64,000 nucleotides of DNA, taken from contig CM056742.1 in assembly GCA_029851415.1 (NCBI GenBank), forward strand, positions 159,531,121 to 159,595,120, given 5' to 3'. Positions 36,366 through 48,630 of the stretch are shown here, in pieces. How positions within the stretch are numbered: position 1 is the first letter of the stretch; every line of letters begins with the position of its first letter. This DNA comes from Eretmocerus hayati (taxonomy: Eukaryota > Arthropoda > Insecta > Hymenoptera > Aphelinidae). The notes under the pieces are model-generated. The model had not been told where the DNA came from and searched no databases. It saw only the letters and a program-made list of their open reading frames with translations. Made by a program: the position numbers and the translations under genes.

Positions 36366-39300
36366 CGGTATATTCTTTATTCTGGATCACCTTTTGCCTC
36401 GTCCGCTTCTGCAACTCTTTATTTTTCTTCCAGACTCTTATTTCATGCAGTTCGAACGATTGTGGTCCTCCGAATTGTACTTTTTGTGTGCAACGAGACG
36501 GTTATAACGAGCGTTCTCGAATGGATTTGAAAGTAATAATATCTCAAAACTTTTCTTCTCGCAAAGATTCTCATCCTTATCTTCGTCTTTGAAAGAGCGA
36601 AATTGAACGGTAAAGTTTCAAAACTACCTCCCATCAATTGATATATTATAATTGTTCTTGGAATTCGAAGATCATTAACCGATTCGCTATTTTCATACTT
36701 TGTATGGAGGATTCACAAAACTTTGGTAGTAAACATCTCAGAATTGTAATTTTGACGCACAGGGCTGTTTTAATTATCAAAAAAACAAGCGTAAATAGAT
36801 CGTTATCCTGCAAGAAAAAACCCACTCGAATTGGAGCCAAATTTACGTGGAGAGGCCATTTGGCAATTCCAATTTTCTTATGTTTGACACGAAAGAAAAT
36901 TAAAAGGTCAATGTTGAGCAAACTTGGTCAAAACGGAGCCAAATGACTCAACATCATTTCATCAACCTGTTTCATCAGGAATTTCATAATTTTCTGCAAT
37001 CTGGATCGATTTTGGGACTCCATCTTTTGTTCCGCAAGCATCATTCCATGAGTTATGATCGGAAAACCTCGTAAAAACCTCTAGTTTGGGTGATTTCAAC
37101 TCCAAATTGTCCAAATTGCAACGAGTAGTTCTCTTGAAATCTTGATTCGATACTGATGGATGATTCAATAAAATTTTAATACGTTTTATTGTATTATTGA
37201 GCACATCCTCGGCAGATAATCCAAGGTAATTAGACAAACATTTTTTTTTTTTTTGAATGTTGCACCGGGTTGATTGATGAAATAGCACGAGAGAAAGACC
37301 CCAAGACTTGGAACGTTAACTACGACGACGACGACGACAATGACGGCAAAGCAAGGAAATACCGATTGGCATGCATCATCGGCGGCGGCGCATATCCCCC
37401 GCATCATCAGCTATTTGCATTTCAATGCGGCAGTACATCGATAAACCGTCGAATATTACAAATAGCTCAACGTATGAGCCGTCACTCGTACAAACTTATA
37501 TGCGTATAATCGTAAATGTTCAGAGAGCGAAAGATACGAACATTTACGGTTGCGGGATCACTTTCTTCGTGTAACATCGCCGTGCGTGAAGCCTGGCTTT
37601 ATCCGAATAATGAGCGTCATTGCTTTTGTCCGCATCGAAACGTTGCTACTTACTACACAATTTCGTGTAATGTAGTTGACCCCAAAAGCATAGATCGATG
37701 GAATTTCAAAGACTCTTTCAGAATCAATCAAAATTTTTCTTCGATGCTCGTGAAAACCGGTTTCCCGCTTCAAGTATTTGGGGATCCTCGTTAAAATTTT
37801 TTCCGTCATCTCTTCTCAACAGGACGAAGAAGTTCAAATACATTATTGACAAGGGTTGGGACAGAAATCCTTACAAATTTTTTACGCCCTCTACCGTCCT
37901 CTACCTAATAGAAGATCGTCTCAAGGTCCCTATTTAGGGCCTAAAGTAACGACTATTTGACCAGCATTCAAGGCCAGTAGGAGTAGAAAACTTCACAGCT
38001 GGTGATTTTCAATGGGCAGTTAGTATTTTCACCAGCCAACAACATGATAAAAAACATCAACCTAGGTAACACGACTTTCTCTCCTTCGGTGGCGCCGAAA
38101 TTGTGGCCTATCGTCGGGCCCTAACCCAACTACATAATATAATGTGTGCGTCGATCAAACAAGCCCCACGATCGTTATCGCCCCCACATTGCGGGGGAGT
38201 TGCCCTTCTCGTTCAGGGCCACGATCACATATGTGCACCACGGTATTCTTATAAAGAAAGAGAGAACGTTGCTCCCCTTGATACACACACGTGAACTCGT
38301 TTCGTACGCTAAAATTGCGTATCAAGGCCATAATACCCTTTCAGAATCGGTACAAAATGTGTACAAATAACAAAAATGTATGATGATATGCACCCAGTTG
38401 GATAAAATTCAATTTGTCAAAAACAAAGGTTTGAAAGGTGTCGGTAAAAGCGATCGCTGCAACAGTATATCACACGTGCGTCATTAGTGGGTAGTCGTGG
38501 CAAGTATATTTTGTTATTTTTGCAGCGATATCTCGAGTGCACATAATGTGGTGTTGTACATGTACACATACCGCACAGTTGAGGTGGCTAGCGAATCTTG
38601 AACCTTCGCGTAAAGACTTGAATTTCTTGCTCACCTCTGCGGTGATTTGATATCGAGGGCTCGCTTACGCAACAAGCAGCTCTATACAAGAGTGCATCGT
38701 GAGTGCAAATTGCGGTTTGTTGCGATTCTGATGAAATTTTATTTTTCATCAATCGCCGCGACAACGCGACCTTGATGATAAAAATAAAAATCAAGTTTCA
38801 TACGGATTTTACTTGCCACACGTGTTTGGTCGCTCGAGTGAGCAAAGGAATTTTGGTAAATTTTACAAAAAATTCTATTTTTCATGAATTTTTGTTGGTA
38901 AGAATGTACGGGACAAACCAACATTCTGGCCAATGATCCTCGCAATGATCATCCTGAAATTTTTTGGTATTTATCGCTTTTGCAATAAGATTATCGACTC
39001 TGGTCAACCTTTGCAAAATTTTTTATAAAAATTCCATAGATTTCTTGATCAAAATTTGTTAGTGAAATTAAGTTTGATGCATTGTTTCAATCAATTACTT
39101 CAATGGTAGTAAACCTGATTCCATCGATTTTCCTCACCACCTAATAATGCATGTGAAAAAAATTGTTCTAAATATATATATCGCACACCAATTTTGTACA
39201 ACAATGAGCGTAAAATCGAGACTCGTGAGAAGACTACAAGCCCGACACTACTTACACATCATAGCTCATAACCATAATCAGAAGAGAGGAAGCGCCACAC

Positions 39301-39533
39301 ATATCGAAGAGGAGATGCAAATTAGAGCCAAGACGGGAAAGCTCGTCGTGCCTATATACTTATAACACACCACAAACTCTCTGTTACTTCCACGAATTGA
39401 AACTCATCCTTTGGCAGAAGTATGATGCTCTCTCACTATGGGTTCGCATAAAATTTTAACAACCTAATCCAAAAATAACGGCAAGACTTATATGCCACGA
39501 CAGCTTCTCCATAGAGTCACATGCTGCACATTC

Positions 39534-39550
39534 AGAGAGAGAGAGAGAGA
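39534..39550. repeat. (GA)n tract
   Basis: About eight GA units, with a second tract at 39901-39913. GA tracts are bound by GAGA-factor proteins in insects; whether these act so is unknown. Confidence 0.85.
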
Positions 39551-40624
39551 TCTATAGAACACGAATAAACCCTTCTCTCGGTGGTCTGTCTCCGAAATGT
39601 ACCATCAAGACATTACTCAAACTGCGTGCAAATTGGTGTTCAACTTTCGAAGAGTCTCATGATATAGAGTCACGCGATATCTATATGATGCGGGAGGAGG
39701 ATGTAATACCATTCATGCACTCAAATACTATATCGTTTGCTTTTACAAAGATATTGAACACTCTCAACGAGAAGACAGGACGACGTAGAGGATTCGCCAT
39801 GCCATCAAAAACATCAAACTGTCTGCGACATTATTTATAGATGAGTCTCCAAAGTCGGTGTCTCTTCTATGAGTATAAAGGTCTTCTCAAAGATGATAGC
39901 GAGAGAGAGAGAGACGCTCATAAATAAGCCATCATTTTCTTCGCGAGATGTGTTGTCTGTCAGTTCCATGTCTCCTATTATGAGTTTAGCTTATATGGAT
40001 GTGCAATAATATACGTCTGGTATCGGAGTATCAAAAAATTTGAGGGGTTACATGTTTCGAGAGTGATGAAGGGTTCGGTTCCGCGTCACCCCTGTCAGGT
40101 ATTATTACAGATTTACAGATCACGAATCTATCACGCTAGGGTCCAGTCTGAGAGATAAAATTCGTAAAATTCGACTCGCAAGCTTATGTAAAAAGCTTGT
40201 TGAATGTACATACGCGATTGGTGCATGGTAGTTACTGGTGTTTGCACATCGTGGATGCTCATCAGATTTCGTCACACAACTTGCATTAGGTGCGAACAGT
40301 CAGGTCACGTGACTGAGACGGGGATGTAAACTGTGTATCAAATGCCGAGGTTGTATCTAGCACTACATCACGTGTGTATATTTAGAAGGTCTAGTAATAC
40401 TCGTTGGCTCCAAACACACAATAAAACACGTATAGAAATACCTCCAGATGTACGTGTAATTTCAAGCGTGACGTTACATACGTGTCATATTACCATCACA
40501 TTCTGACCAGCAGCTGTTCGGTTCGGTGATTTAAAAAGCCAAGGCTGCGGTGTCCAATATTATTATGTGATATGACTTTCTGACACTTTGTGCCCTGAGA
40601 TTCTGCCCGATATACCATGTTTAA

Positions 40625-40832
40625 GGGGATGTCGGAGCCCTATCAATATTGTACAGTTACCGACATGATCGAGTTTTCGTATTTCTCGATGAATTCTTGA
40701 GATATCAAAAATCTAACAAGTAACGCCGATTCTATGAGCCATACAGAATCGGCGTTACTTAGTAGAATCCCGATATCTCGAAAATTCATCGAGAAATCCG
40801 GAAAATCGACAATGTCGGTATCCGACATCCTC
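40625..40832. mobile_element. Palindromic MITE at TTAA sites
   Basis: A 208-bp near-palindrome. The outer ends are GGGGATGTCGGA and (reverse complement) GAGGATGTCGGA; the inner stem AAGTAACGCCGATTCT (40718-40733) pairs exactly with 40745-40760 around an 11-nt loop. The left arm has about 20 extra bases near 40637-40657. TTAA lies directly outside both ends (40621-40624 and 40833-40836), the target used by piggyBac-type transposases. There is no coding capacity. Confidence 0.85.
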
Positions 40833-40836
40833 TTAA

Positions 40837-43800
40837 TGGTGGTGTATCAGCTGCTGCCCCTCAAAAAGCTTGCTCATCATGCGCAATTTCTATTTTAGAG
40901 GCATTGACGACGACGAGGTGCTGTATACACCACATCTTGATACACATTTACATGAAAATGAAGAGTTAGTGTGCGTTTAAATACGCGTAAGAAATACGTT
41001 AAATAGAGGTATAAGCGATTCGTTTGCTCACATAGTCTTGTCATCGCTAAAATTATTGTCCACACGGATGATTGGGAATAGCTGATATGCATGAGTCTAG
41101 GTAGGGGTTAACCGATGTTTGCGCTGCGAGCCAAGTTTGAAGGATTTCTTGGTATCGGTATAAGTTTCCGCGACGTCATCTTATATAGACAATATTTCTT
41201 CAACTTGTCTGACAAGACTGTGATGAGTATATATACCTAACCTGTATTTGCATTGAAAAAAAAGTATGCGCAATGAAATGTGTAGTTTCATCTCTTGGTA
41301 AAATCCATGTTCCCTACATGTAGATTCAAATATTTGAGTACAAGATGATGCTTCGAGTAAGCATTATGATGAGAAGAGAGTTGTCTCTTTTCCTCGTGAG
41401 CAAACGAACACGAAATTTGCTCATCCGTTCTCCAAATGAGATACTTATTCAACCTCATAGCGTATTTATCCAAGTACTACATCAATCTTGCAATATTCAG
41501 TTTTGACTTTCTCAATTTATTTGTTATCCTGCATGAAGATTCGCGCGATTTTCTAATACTGTACAGTACAACCATAACTCACATGTATCGTTTCTTAGGG
41601 ACGATGTAAAGGGGCGTCGATGAGAAAAAGCCCCCCCCCCCCCGAAAAAAAATTTAAATTCTTTGCACCTCTTGCTCGATTCTTCTGTAAACTCTGCACT
41701 CGAATACTGTGCATGCAGGTGTTGTGTGAGAACACGGTGTATAACCCATATCCGGTGCGGAACGACGTTGAAATTCAGAATACACAGGTAATACCTATGT
41801 ATGTATATGTGTGTGTATGGGTGGTGGAGTTTGGAACTGCGGAAACCGCGACGAAGATTGAGAGAAAAAAATGCGAAAGAGAGTTATACCTATGTATCCG
41901 GTTAATAGAAGGCGAGGTATAATGTACAATATACTTGTGACATCGATACGTTCACACGAAAATCATCACCTGACAGAGAATGAAAAGTCAACGGTGTTGA
42001 GGGAAAAATTATAAACTTTGACAGGTGAGAGTGCTTTTGATGAAAACCATTATACTTGATACACAAGTCAGCCAGTATCGCATCACAGTTCTGTAATTAC
42101 TAAAAAATAGTCTATTATTTGAATGGCAATCATAACATTGTACATCGCAGTATAAGGTGGTCGGTCGAGAGATTACGTGTATATAATATACAGTGGTGAC
42201 ATCGTTGTATCATGTGCTATCGCATCACGACGAGTATCACAGCTTCACTTCTGCACGGTCCACACATACACGATACTGCTTTTATGATGGCAACAATATT
42301 ACTCATCCGTTGTGTTATATATCGTACTCGTATCGTACGCAGCATCCCAAGGCAAAAACTAACTGATGGCGGCATCTGCATGCGCTTTTGCACATCCTCC
42401 ATCACAGCATCATCATCAGCATCGTTTCTGACACGTGGGCGATCACGCACTAAACTTATAATAAATTTAATGAAAACGTATGATGGAAATCTAATATAAC
42501 GAATCTACCGTTGTCCTGCACATAGCAAAATTTTCTTCACAAAAGAATCTAACCTATACTCAACAAGTATATGTACGGTATATGCAACAGTTGTGAAGAA
42601 AATTGTCCAGGAGGGGAGAACTCTGGACCATCATATAGGGGAGAGAAAACCGGCCATTTACATCGGAATCACGAGACGCGCGCACTACATATATATATAT
42701 GGCTCATAGCAAGCAACAAGTGAGCTCCCTCTGCATCGTGCATATACCTATTATATCACTATATATATAAAATTCTGTTGAGAATGTGTGAGTATATATA
42801 GGTACACTCGATGTGCGAGGACGCCGCGCTATTATGCAGACGACGACGGCGATGATGCACTTCGTGTATATAAAAAAATGTGTCGAAGCATCGATAATAA
42901 TGACAACGTGACTAGATGGAATTTTGATGCATATATTAACTCACATTTGATGAGAACAACGGGATTATGAAGCTCGTCGGGCAGTCTTCGCTGTCCAAAC
43001 AATTTTGCGAGGCCACCTCCGCCCGAAGGCGGAGGCCCTCTCTCCGTCTCGCCCGTGACTGCAACCGTTCCTCCTCTTCAATTGTTCTTTTTCTTCTTTT
43101 TTTTTATTTCAAATTGCACTTTTTCACTTTGATTATTATCGTCACCAGGCACCAAAATATTCACCTTATCAATGTACCTACGTATGTAAAAGAGAGGCGC
43201 GCAACTTTTATATAGGTACAGCGATTGATTATTATCAAAACACAGTTTTAATCACGCACACACTGTTCACAGAGCCAGCTGTTCTTATACACCAACAGCA
43301 GCACACCCCAATGTAATATAAGCGTGAAAAACCAGCACTGTACAACTTAGTCAAAGCTTTACATCAAAATATCCAATGCAGCTGAATTATATGGACAGCA
43401 GCGACGATATATAATATGCATCAGCCGGCCTCCGCCATCGACACTCCACTAGTATACATCTCAGGTTATATTACCATTACCTCCACTATTTATTATTTTT
43501 ATGAGTAACACTTATTAAAAGTTATCACTGAGCTCGAAATATAAATTTATAGCTCGTCCTGATGACGATGTCTTATCAACAACTAAAGCGACACGCGTAT
43601 AGATACATAATAATCAAACCAGCAGACACAATATGAAAGCGCGAGCTGTACAAAATTCAACGTATCATGACTCGATGCCGAGCAACACTGAAACTCAACT
43701 TTACCACGAGCGAGACCCCCAGACTCTGCTGCTGCCATCACATCGAGTTTAGCCGCCGCCGCCGCCGCTGCTGCCGCATTGAATATAGCAAATGTCGACA

Positions 43801-44307
43801 ACGGAGAACCGACGGTATTATACACGGACGATGAGCCCTCCCCATATCACGTGCGTGTGAGGTCGGGCCCACGTGTGCGTTACAATCGATGAGAGTCACT
43901 GGGTGCCTTTGTGTGGGTGCAGTGGGCCTTCGTCCCCCTCTCTCTTTCTTTCTTTTACCTTCCGTTCGCTGCTTCGGGTAAAGGTATATGGTGCAGTCCA
44001 TAAAATGTATAGCAGAGAAGAAAGAGTGAGTAAAAGAGAAAATCAGAAAACCGGAATCGGTTGGACGAGCCTCGAGATCACAATGTGCAACAGAGTTTTT
44101 CGACCTTTAGCTGAGCAATATAGCGTTCAAATTTTAGAAAAAAAAAAGAAATGAATTCAAAAACTCAAATGACTACAAAAGAGACATTGTCTGATGGATT
44201 AAATGCCAGGAAAATTTTGAAGAAATTTGCCATCACCAGTTCTGCTTGAATGATTTTTCTGAAAAAAAGACCTTTGGTTGAATTTCATTGACTCCTCCAT
44301 TTAACGA
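40837..44307. other. Gene-free stretch
   Basis: No gene supported. It holds a 13-base C run (41631-41643) and a compact GC hairpin (CCTCCGCC-cgaa-GGCGGAGG, 43016-43035). A GCC-type triplet run lies near 43750-43772. On minus, the triplet run reads as an alanine run in a short frame that could end at a weak donor, but no ATG or homology supports an exon. Confidence 0.5.
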
Positions 44308-44375
44308 ATTTTTCATCATTCTAACCTAAAAAGGCCGCATTCAAATGCGGTTTTAGGGTTCTCATGATGAAAAAT
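44308..44375. repeat. Hairpin 1 of abutting pair
   Basis: A 68-bp imperfect palindrome. ATTTTTCATCAT at the left pairs with ATGATGAAAAAT at the right. Inside, AACCTAAAA and CCGCATT pair with the mirrored AATGCGG and TTTTAGGGTT. It ends exactly where hairpin 2 begins. Confidence 0.8.
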
Positions 44376-44494
44376 CATTATTGCTCTGTGCTCGCAGGCC
44401 CATTTCGGGCGCGGAGGACTTATTTCCCTCGCTTCGCTCGGGAAATAAACTGTCCTAGCGCCCGAACTAGGCGTACGCGCCCAGGGCAATAATG
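44376..44494. repeat. Hairpin 2 of abutting pair
   Basis: A 119-bp palindrome. The ends are CATTATTGC and GCAATAATG. The inner GC-rich part runs from CGGGCGC (44406) to GCGCCCG (44464) around TTTCCCTCGCTTCGCTCGGG. It would fold into a long stable stem. Origin unknown: probably a MITE core, alternatively a structured RNA. Confidence 0.8.
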
Positions 44495-45402
44495 TACTAT
44501 TATTTAATGAATGTCCATTCATTCATAGTTCCATACTGACTTTAAACGATCCCTATCCATGTGAGCAACTCATACAGAAACTTTCACGTATAACTATGCA
44601 AAACTCGCAGATTTCTGCAAAAATTTTCCAAAATTCTGATGCTCTGGGCTCATGTAAATTTACTTATCAATTTGTGTGCAAAATTTTAACAATTCTCACC
44701 GTAGTTCTCACGAATCACCATGCAGCGTTTACTCAAACCAAACAGGCTAATTTAAAAATCCCAATTTGACCATGAATTTGACGTGTGAGGAAGTAAAATT
44801 GACGTGTAACCAAACAGAAACCGTAAATTATACTTTTTACCAGAGATCATTTGCAAAAATAGAAAATATCAAAATTTTCAAGTCCAAACATATAGCACAA
44901 TTGGAATCAAAAATATTGTAAGTAGAGAAAAAAGGACCTGAATGTTTCCTTACTCATGCTTCATCACATTTTCATTTCAAATTTTGTCAAGTTGGGTCCG
45001 GAGAACAAAATTGGTTTCAAAACTGCGGCACCACTGCAAAAAGCACTAAAAAAAAATGGAAGGCTGAAATTTCAATGGTACCCACACGAAGAATCGAGTC
45101 TGACCTGTGTGCATGAGAAAAGGTAAATAAGCTCTCACCCCCCAGTAAAGAAATGATAAAGCCATCTCTCGCGAGCCTTGAACCCTAACAGCAGATTTCA
45201 CGATTAAGGACAATATTACAGTGGGATCTACCATATAAAACAAGAAACGCTACCGAAGATCGTAATCAAACAGGCTGAATTAGAGGATGAAGAAAAATTA
45301 AGTTTCCCAAGAAGATCGCTCTGCATTTGATTTCACGTGCGAGCACGCAAGTTCAGCGTTAGGGCCCGTACAAAATAAGATAACTACCCTAAGGTCCGAA
45401 TT
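44495..45402. other. Gene-free stretch
   Basis: Nothing recognised apart from AT-rich unique sequence. Confidence 0.5.
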
Positions 45403-45539
45403 TATTCGAGGTGTCAACCCTGACTACAACGCCATAATACCACGGATGAACGCGTAAGGTGGCGGAATATTGAACTGTCGCTCTGCCAACTCGTATCTTT
45501 TATACATTGTCTGCTAGGCCACGCTTGACACCTCGAATA
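45403..45539. mobile_element. Small terminal-inverted-repeat element
   Basis: 15-bp perfect inverted ends, TATTCGAGGTGTCAA at 45403-45417 and its complement at 45525-45539, enclose 107 bp without further pairing. TA at both tips could be a TA target duplication. It may be a short MITE or part of a larger decayed element, since an old fold-back follows at 45885. Confidence 0.5.
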
Positions 45540-45884
45540 GTCATGGTTGTTGTCATTACCAACGCTGGAACTACAGGCGCGAGATGGTGCCATCGGTTAT
45601 AACCACAATCACACCAACGACTATAAATTCGGGCCTAAGATGCATTATAAAGTATTCGACGAAGGGTTCAATCAAATTCTTGGTCACAATCTACAGATTC
45701 TCAGCCAGCGGTCCTCAATTCAATATACCGTCAGCACAATCGCCTACAAACACGAAACAAAACGCATCGATTTTTCAGGTATACCAGTTCACAGGAACAA
45801 GATTTACTATTCGCTCCGAGATTCAGCGGAGCGCCACGTAGTGGCTGACTTTGGAAGTACAACTAGCGTACTGCTAGGGTGACG

Positions 45885-46385
45885 CCATGCTGCGCCATGC
45901 CAATGACAATATTGAGCGTGCACAGCGAGGCCAACGAATATCACAGCATAGGCGCAGACGGGGTTTTCGTGAATTTAGGAGAAAACCGTAGCTCGAACCT
46001 GCTAACAGTAAGCGACAAAGTAGTTGGAAATTTAATTACGAAGATTTTGAGCTGTTCTGGATATCAATCAGAGCAATATTGAAAGATTCCCGGAGCTCGA
46101 AAGAATAGATGCGATGCCCGCGGCTTGAGTGGCGGCTGCGACGCCTATGCTAAAAGCACGCCAAATCTCGAAATCGCCTCAACTAGCTCAAATTTGCTCG
46201 GATTTAGGCTCACGACCACTCAAACTCTTCGTTTTTACAAGTTCTACAACTTTCTCGCTTATTGTTGCCACATTTGAGCGATGGTTTTCGAGTTTGACCC
46301 TTACGAAGATTCGCCGTCTGCTGCACAGTACGCCAGTTGTAGTGAATGCGGTGGCCACGGGTCGCGCACAATCGCCCTTTTTGAA
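45885..46385. repeat. Old diverged fold-back
   Basis: Arms of about 200 bp pair around a centre near 46135 (mirror sum about 92270). Matching blocks include GAAAACC followed by GCTC, TAAGCGA-AAAGT (46009-46021 against 46250-46261) and GCAGACGG. Identity is roughly 60-70% with gaps. It is GC-richer than the surroundings. The decamer TCTACAACTT (46243-46252) is shared in reverse with two other fold-backs of the window. No transposase seen. Confidence 0.6.
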
Positions 46386-46847
46386 TTTCAAAAGCGCGCG
46401 TCTCGGAGCGAATAACTCAGTGCTACACAAAGCAACTAGAAAGGAGGAGTAAACGGAACAACAGAGGAACACGACCCGGGGGTACAATCGTCCTCTACAG
46501 GGACACAATGAGTCTAAAGAATCCTGCTACAGCTCGTTACTCTTGAATTTTCCGATACATCCAAGCGATATACATAACCTTCATCTCCAAAGCAACATTC
46601 GTTTTCCCCTTGTGCTATTTTATTTACTTATATATATATTGTACTCTAACCCCTAAAGCTATTTAAACGCTATCACGACCATGCTCTATCTATGTATAAG
46701 TATACAACACTCATTCTACTCTTTCTACGATATAAGTGCGATGTTCGCATCAGCCTAAGGCAAAACATGCATCCATGCATGCACGCGGTTCTCTTTTGCG
46801 CAATACTGCACCCCAGGTTCCATTGCAACCAACCGAATTAACGAGCG

Positions 46848-46880
46848 ATGCACTCGCTCTCACGGCGAATCTACGACGAG
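46848..46880 (+). CDS. Candidate short first coding exon (unidentified)
   Basis: ATG followed by ten codons (MHSLSRRIYDE) ends exactly at GAG|GTGAGTATA, a consensus 5' splice site, in phase 0. The start context is GCGATGC. The surroundings are GC-richer than average. The phase does not fit the exon at 61540, so it would belong to another gene or be an untranslated first exon. No partner exon was found; treat it as a lead only. Confidence 0.2.
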
Positions 46881-48599
46881 GTGAGTATAAAATTTACGAA
46901 TTTTACTAGTACGTTTGCCAAGCCAAAAGAGTATTTAGAACCGATATTTACGAACTCTGTAACAACGCGGGCGCAAGTAATATTATATTGACTCGTCCGT
47001 TTTAGAACGTGACGGCAACATCGAATCTCTGTCTATCTGACGCCCTCGCATAGTTTAGCTATACCTAGGTATATTTGAATCGTGTGTCAGGGTTTTGTGG
47101 TACTTATACATATAATACAGCGTGGGCTGTTTTGTAATCCGTGCAGAAACTATTACGTTCGATTTGTCGTATATAGCCGCGATTGCAGCAGTACACTATT
47201 ATAAGAGGGAATTCGTTTGAAATTTGTCAAGAGGTGTCTGTTTATAGACGATAATATAAATGTTGGGCGCCAAAATGTATCTACTGGCGGTTGTTGTGTA
47301 GCAGTGATTGCTGCGACACTTTGTATATCGCCCTGTCATGAATTTATCGGCTTTTGATGTAGTTCTCTTCTTCGTCTATATGGTATGATAGTAGTGAATA
47401 GATGATACATAAGAGTGGGTTGGATTTTACAGTATCATGATATGGGCGCGGCTGTCATTGTCAAGACAAGACTGTACGGAAACAGCTTCCGTAAGATAAA
47501 ATAAGTGATAATGAGATGAAAATACTTTGTTTTCGAATTGGTAGCCTGATCATTTAACAAAATTTTAAATCTTTGAATTTGATCATATTCATCCGGGAGC
47601 TAGTGGAAGCATTGTAAGAATTGAATTTGCCGCCTTTCATTTTGGGAAATCAGAAACCCTCACCAATTTTCAGACCAAAAAATTTTCTAATACATCAAAA
47701 AGGGAGAAAAATTTTCAGTAAAATCAACCAATCTTTCTTCAAACCTGCAGGATTCTTCAAATGAATATTTACGAGGTTTTGGAGCAACTACACGCAGGCT
47801 TCAGTCATGCACTAGCTCCTTTTGGAAACCTTCAACTGCAGGCATAAAAAGTTTTAGCTCACTATTTGGAAGGCATTAAATTTTCGTCTTGGGGTCAATT
47901 TGACCCCAGCGTGACACGGAAGTTCGCCTAGAGAGTGTGTCCAGTGAGGATTAGATGTGATTGTATATTTCAAAAGAATAAAAGTGTACTGAAACTATTT
48001 AAACATGAGTTACAGGCGCGAGGTGATAGAAGAAATTTCGAAAAAGCACGATAACTTCCATTCCATATGCAAATGTTCAATTTATGAGATTTAGGAGCAT
48101 TTTGTAACGCGGTATCTGAATTCAATTTACGTGCTTCGGCTTGGACTGACACTCGGACTGACAGCTCTTCACTGGCTAAAGTCGAGGGTCAAAAGCTGTC
48201 AAAAGTATCATGGATAATATGGAATGGAAATTTTTCAAACCAGAAACTATTATCATTTTCCAGTACCTACGTATCCTTTCAAAGACTAAAAATTCTATGT
48301 TCTCAAAAAGATTCTCTTCCGCGACAGGTCTGTTTGCGCAGAAATTCTTGCAGAAATTGGACAACTCAACTTTGAGAAATTTTGTATAGTATGGATCTGC
48401 AGAATTTTCACTCTCACTTGGACCATTCGTCAGGGAATGCTGGCACAGACAACGCAGGTAGAAAAGAAAAACTTTACAAGAGCCGAGAAAAAATGAGAGC
48501 GAAATGAGCATGGTGCCCGTAAGGAGTTGTCTGAACGAAGGGAAAACGAAAAACACTTACATACAGCCAGAAGATGGAGGTGGTGAACGCGCAGGACGA

Positions 48600-48630
48600 A
48601 CTTACCTCGCATAAAAAAAAGAAACAACTT
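48600..48630 (-). promoter_or_regulatory. Splice-site-like motif, minus strand
   Basis: On minus, a T-rich tract (TTGTTTCTTTTTTTTATG) is followed by CGAG|GTAAGT with the donor at 48605-48600. It could be a donor of a minus-strand exon. As a combined acceptor/donor it is weaker than the site at 50701, because G precedes the AG. Confidence 0.25.

Larger units (their letters stand above)
32186..40620. other. Long gene-free stretch with simple repeats
   Basis: No coding exon is firmly supported. It contains (CCT)n at about 36334-36365 and CAG repeats at about 32708-32725. There are CGT/GTC runs near 35398-35413, CGA runs near 37322-37338 and GA runs at about 39534-39550 and 39901-39913. TATA-like boxes TATATAAG (35268-35275) and TATAAAG (39874-39880) stand alone without initiator or exon. 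The pattern resembles intergenic or long-intron regulatory DNA. Confidence 0.5.

Noticed and set aside
37823..37937. Acceptor-like TTCTCTTCTCAACAG followed by a 37-codon open frame to TAG
   Set aside because: It looks exon-like, but there is no partner exon, donor or poly(A) signal and the peptide is unrecognised.
43583..43825. Alanine-run frame on minus
   Set aside because: Starts without ATG, is created by a GCC-type triplet repeat and has only a weak possible donor.
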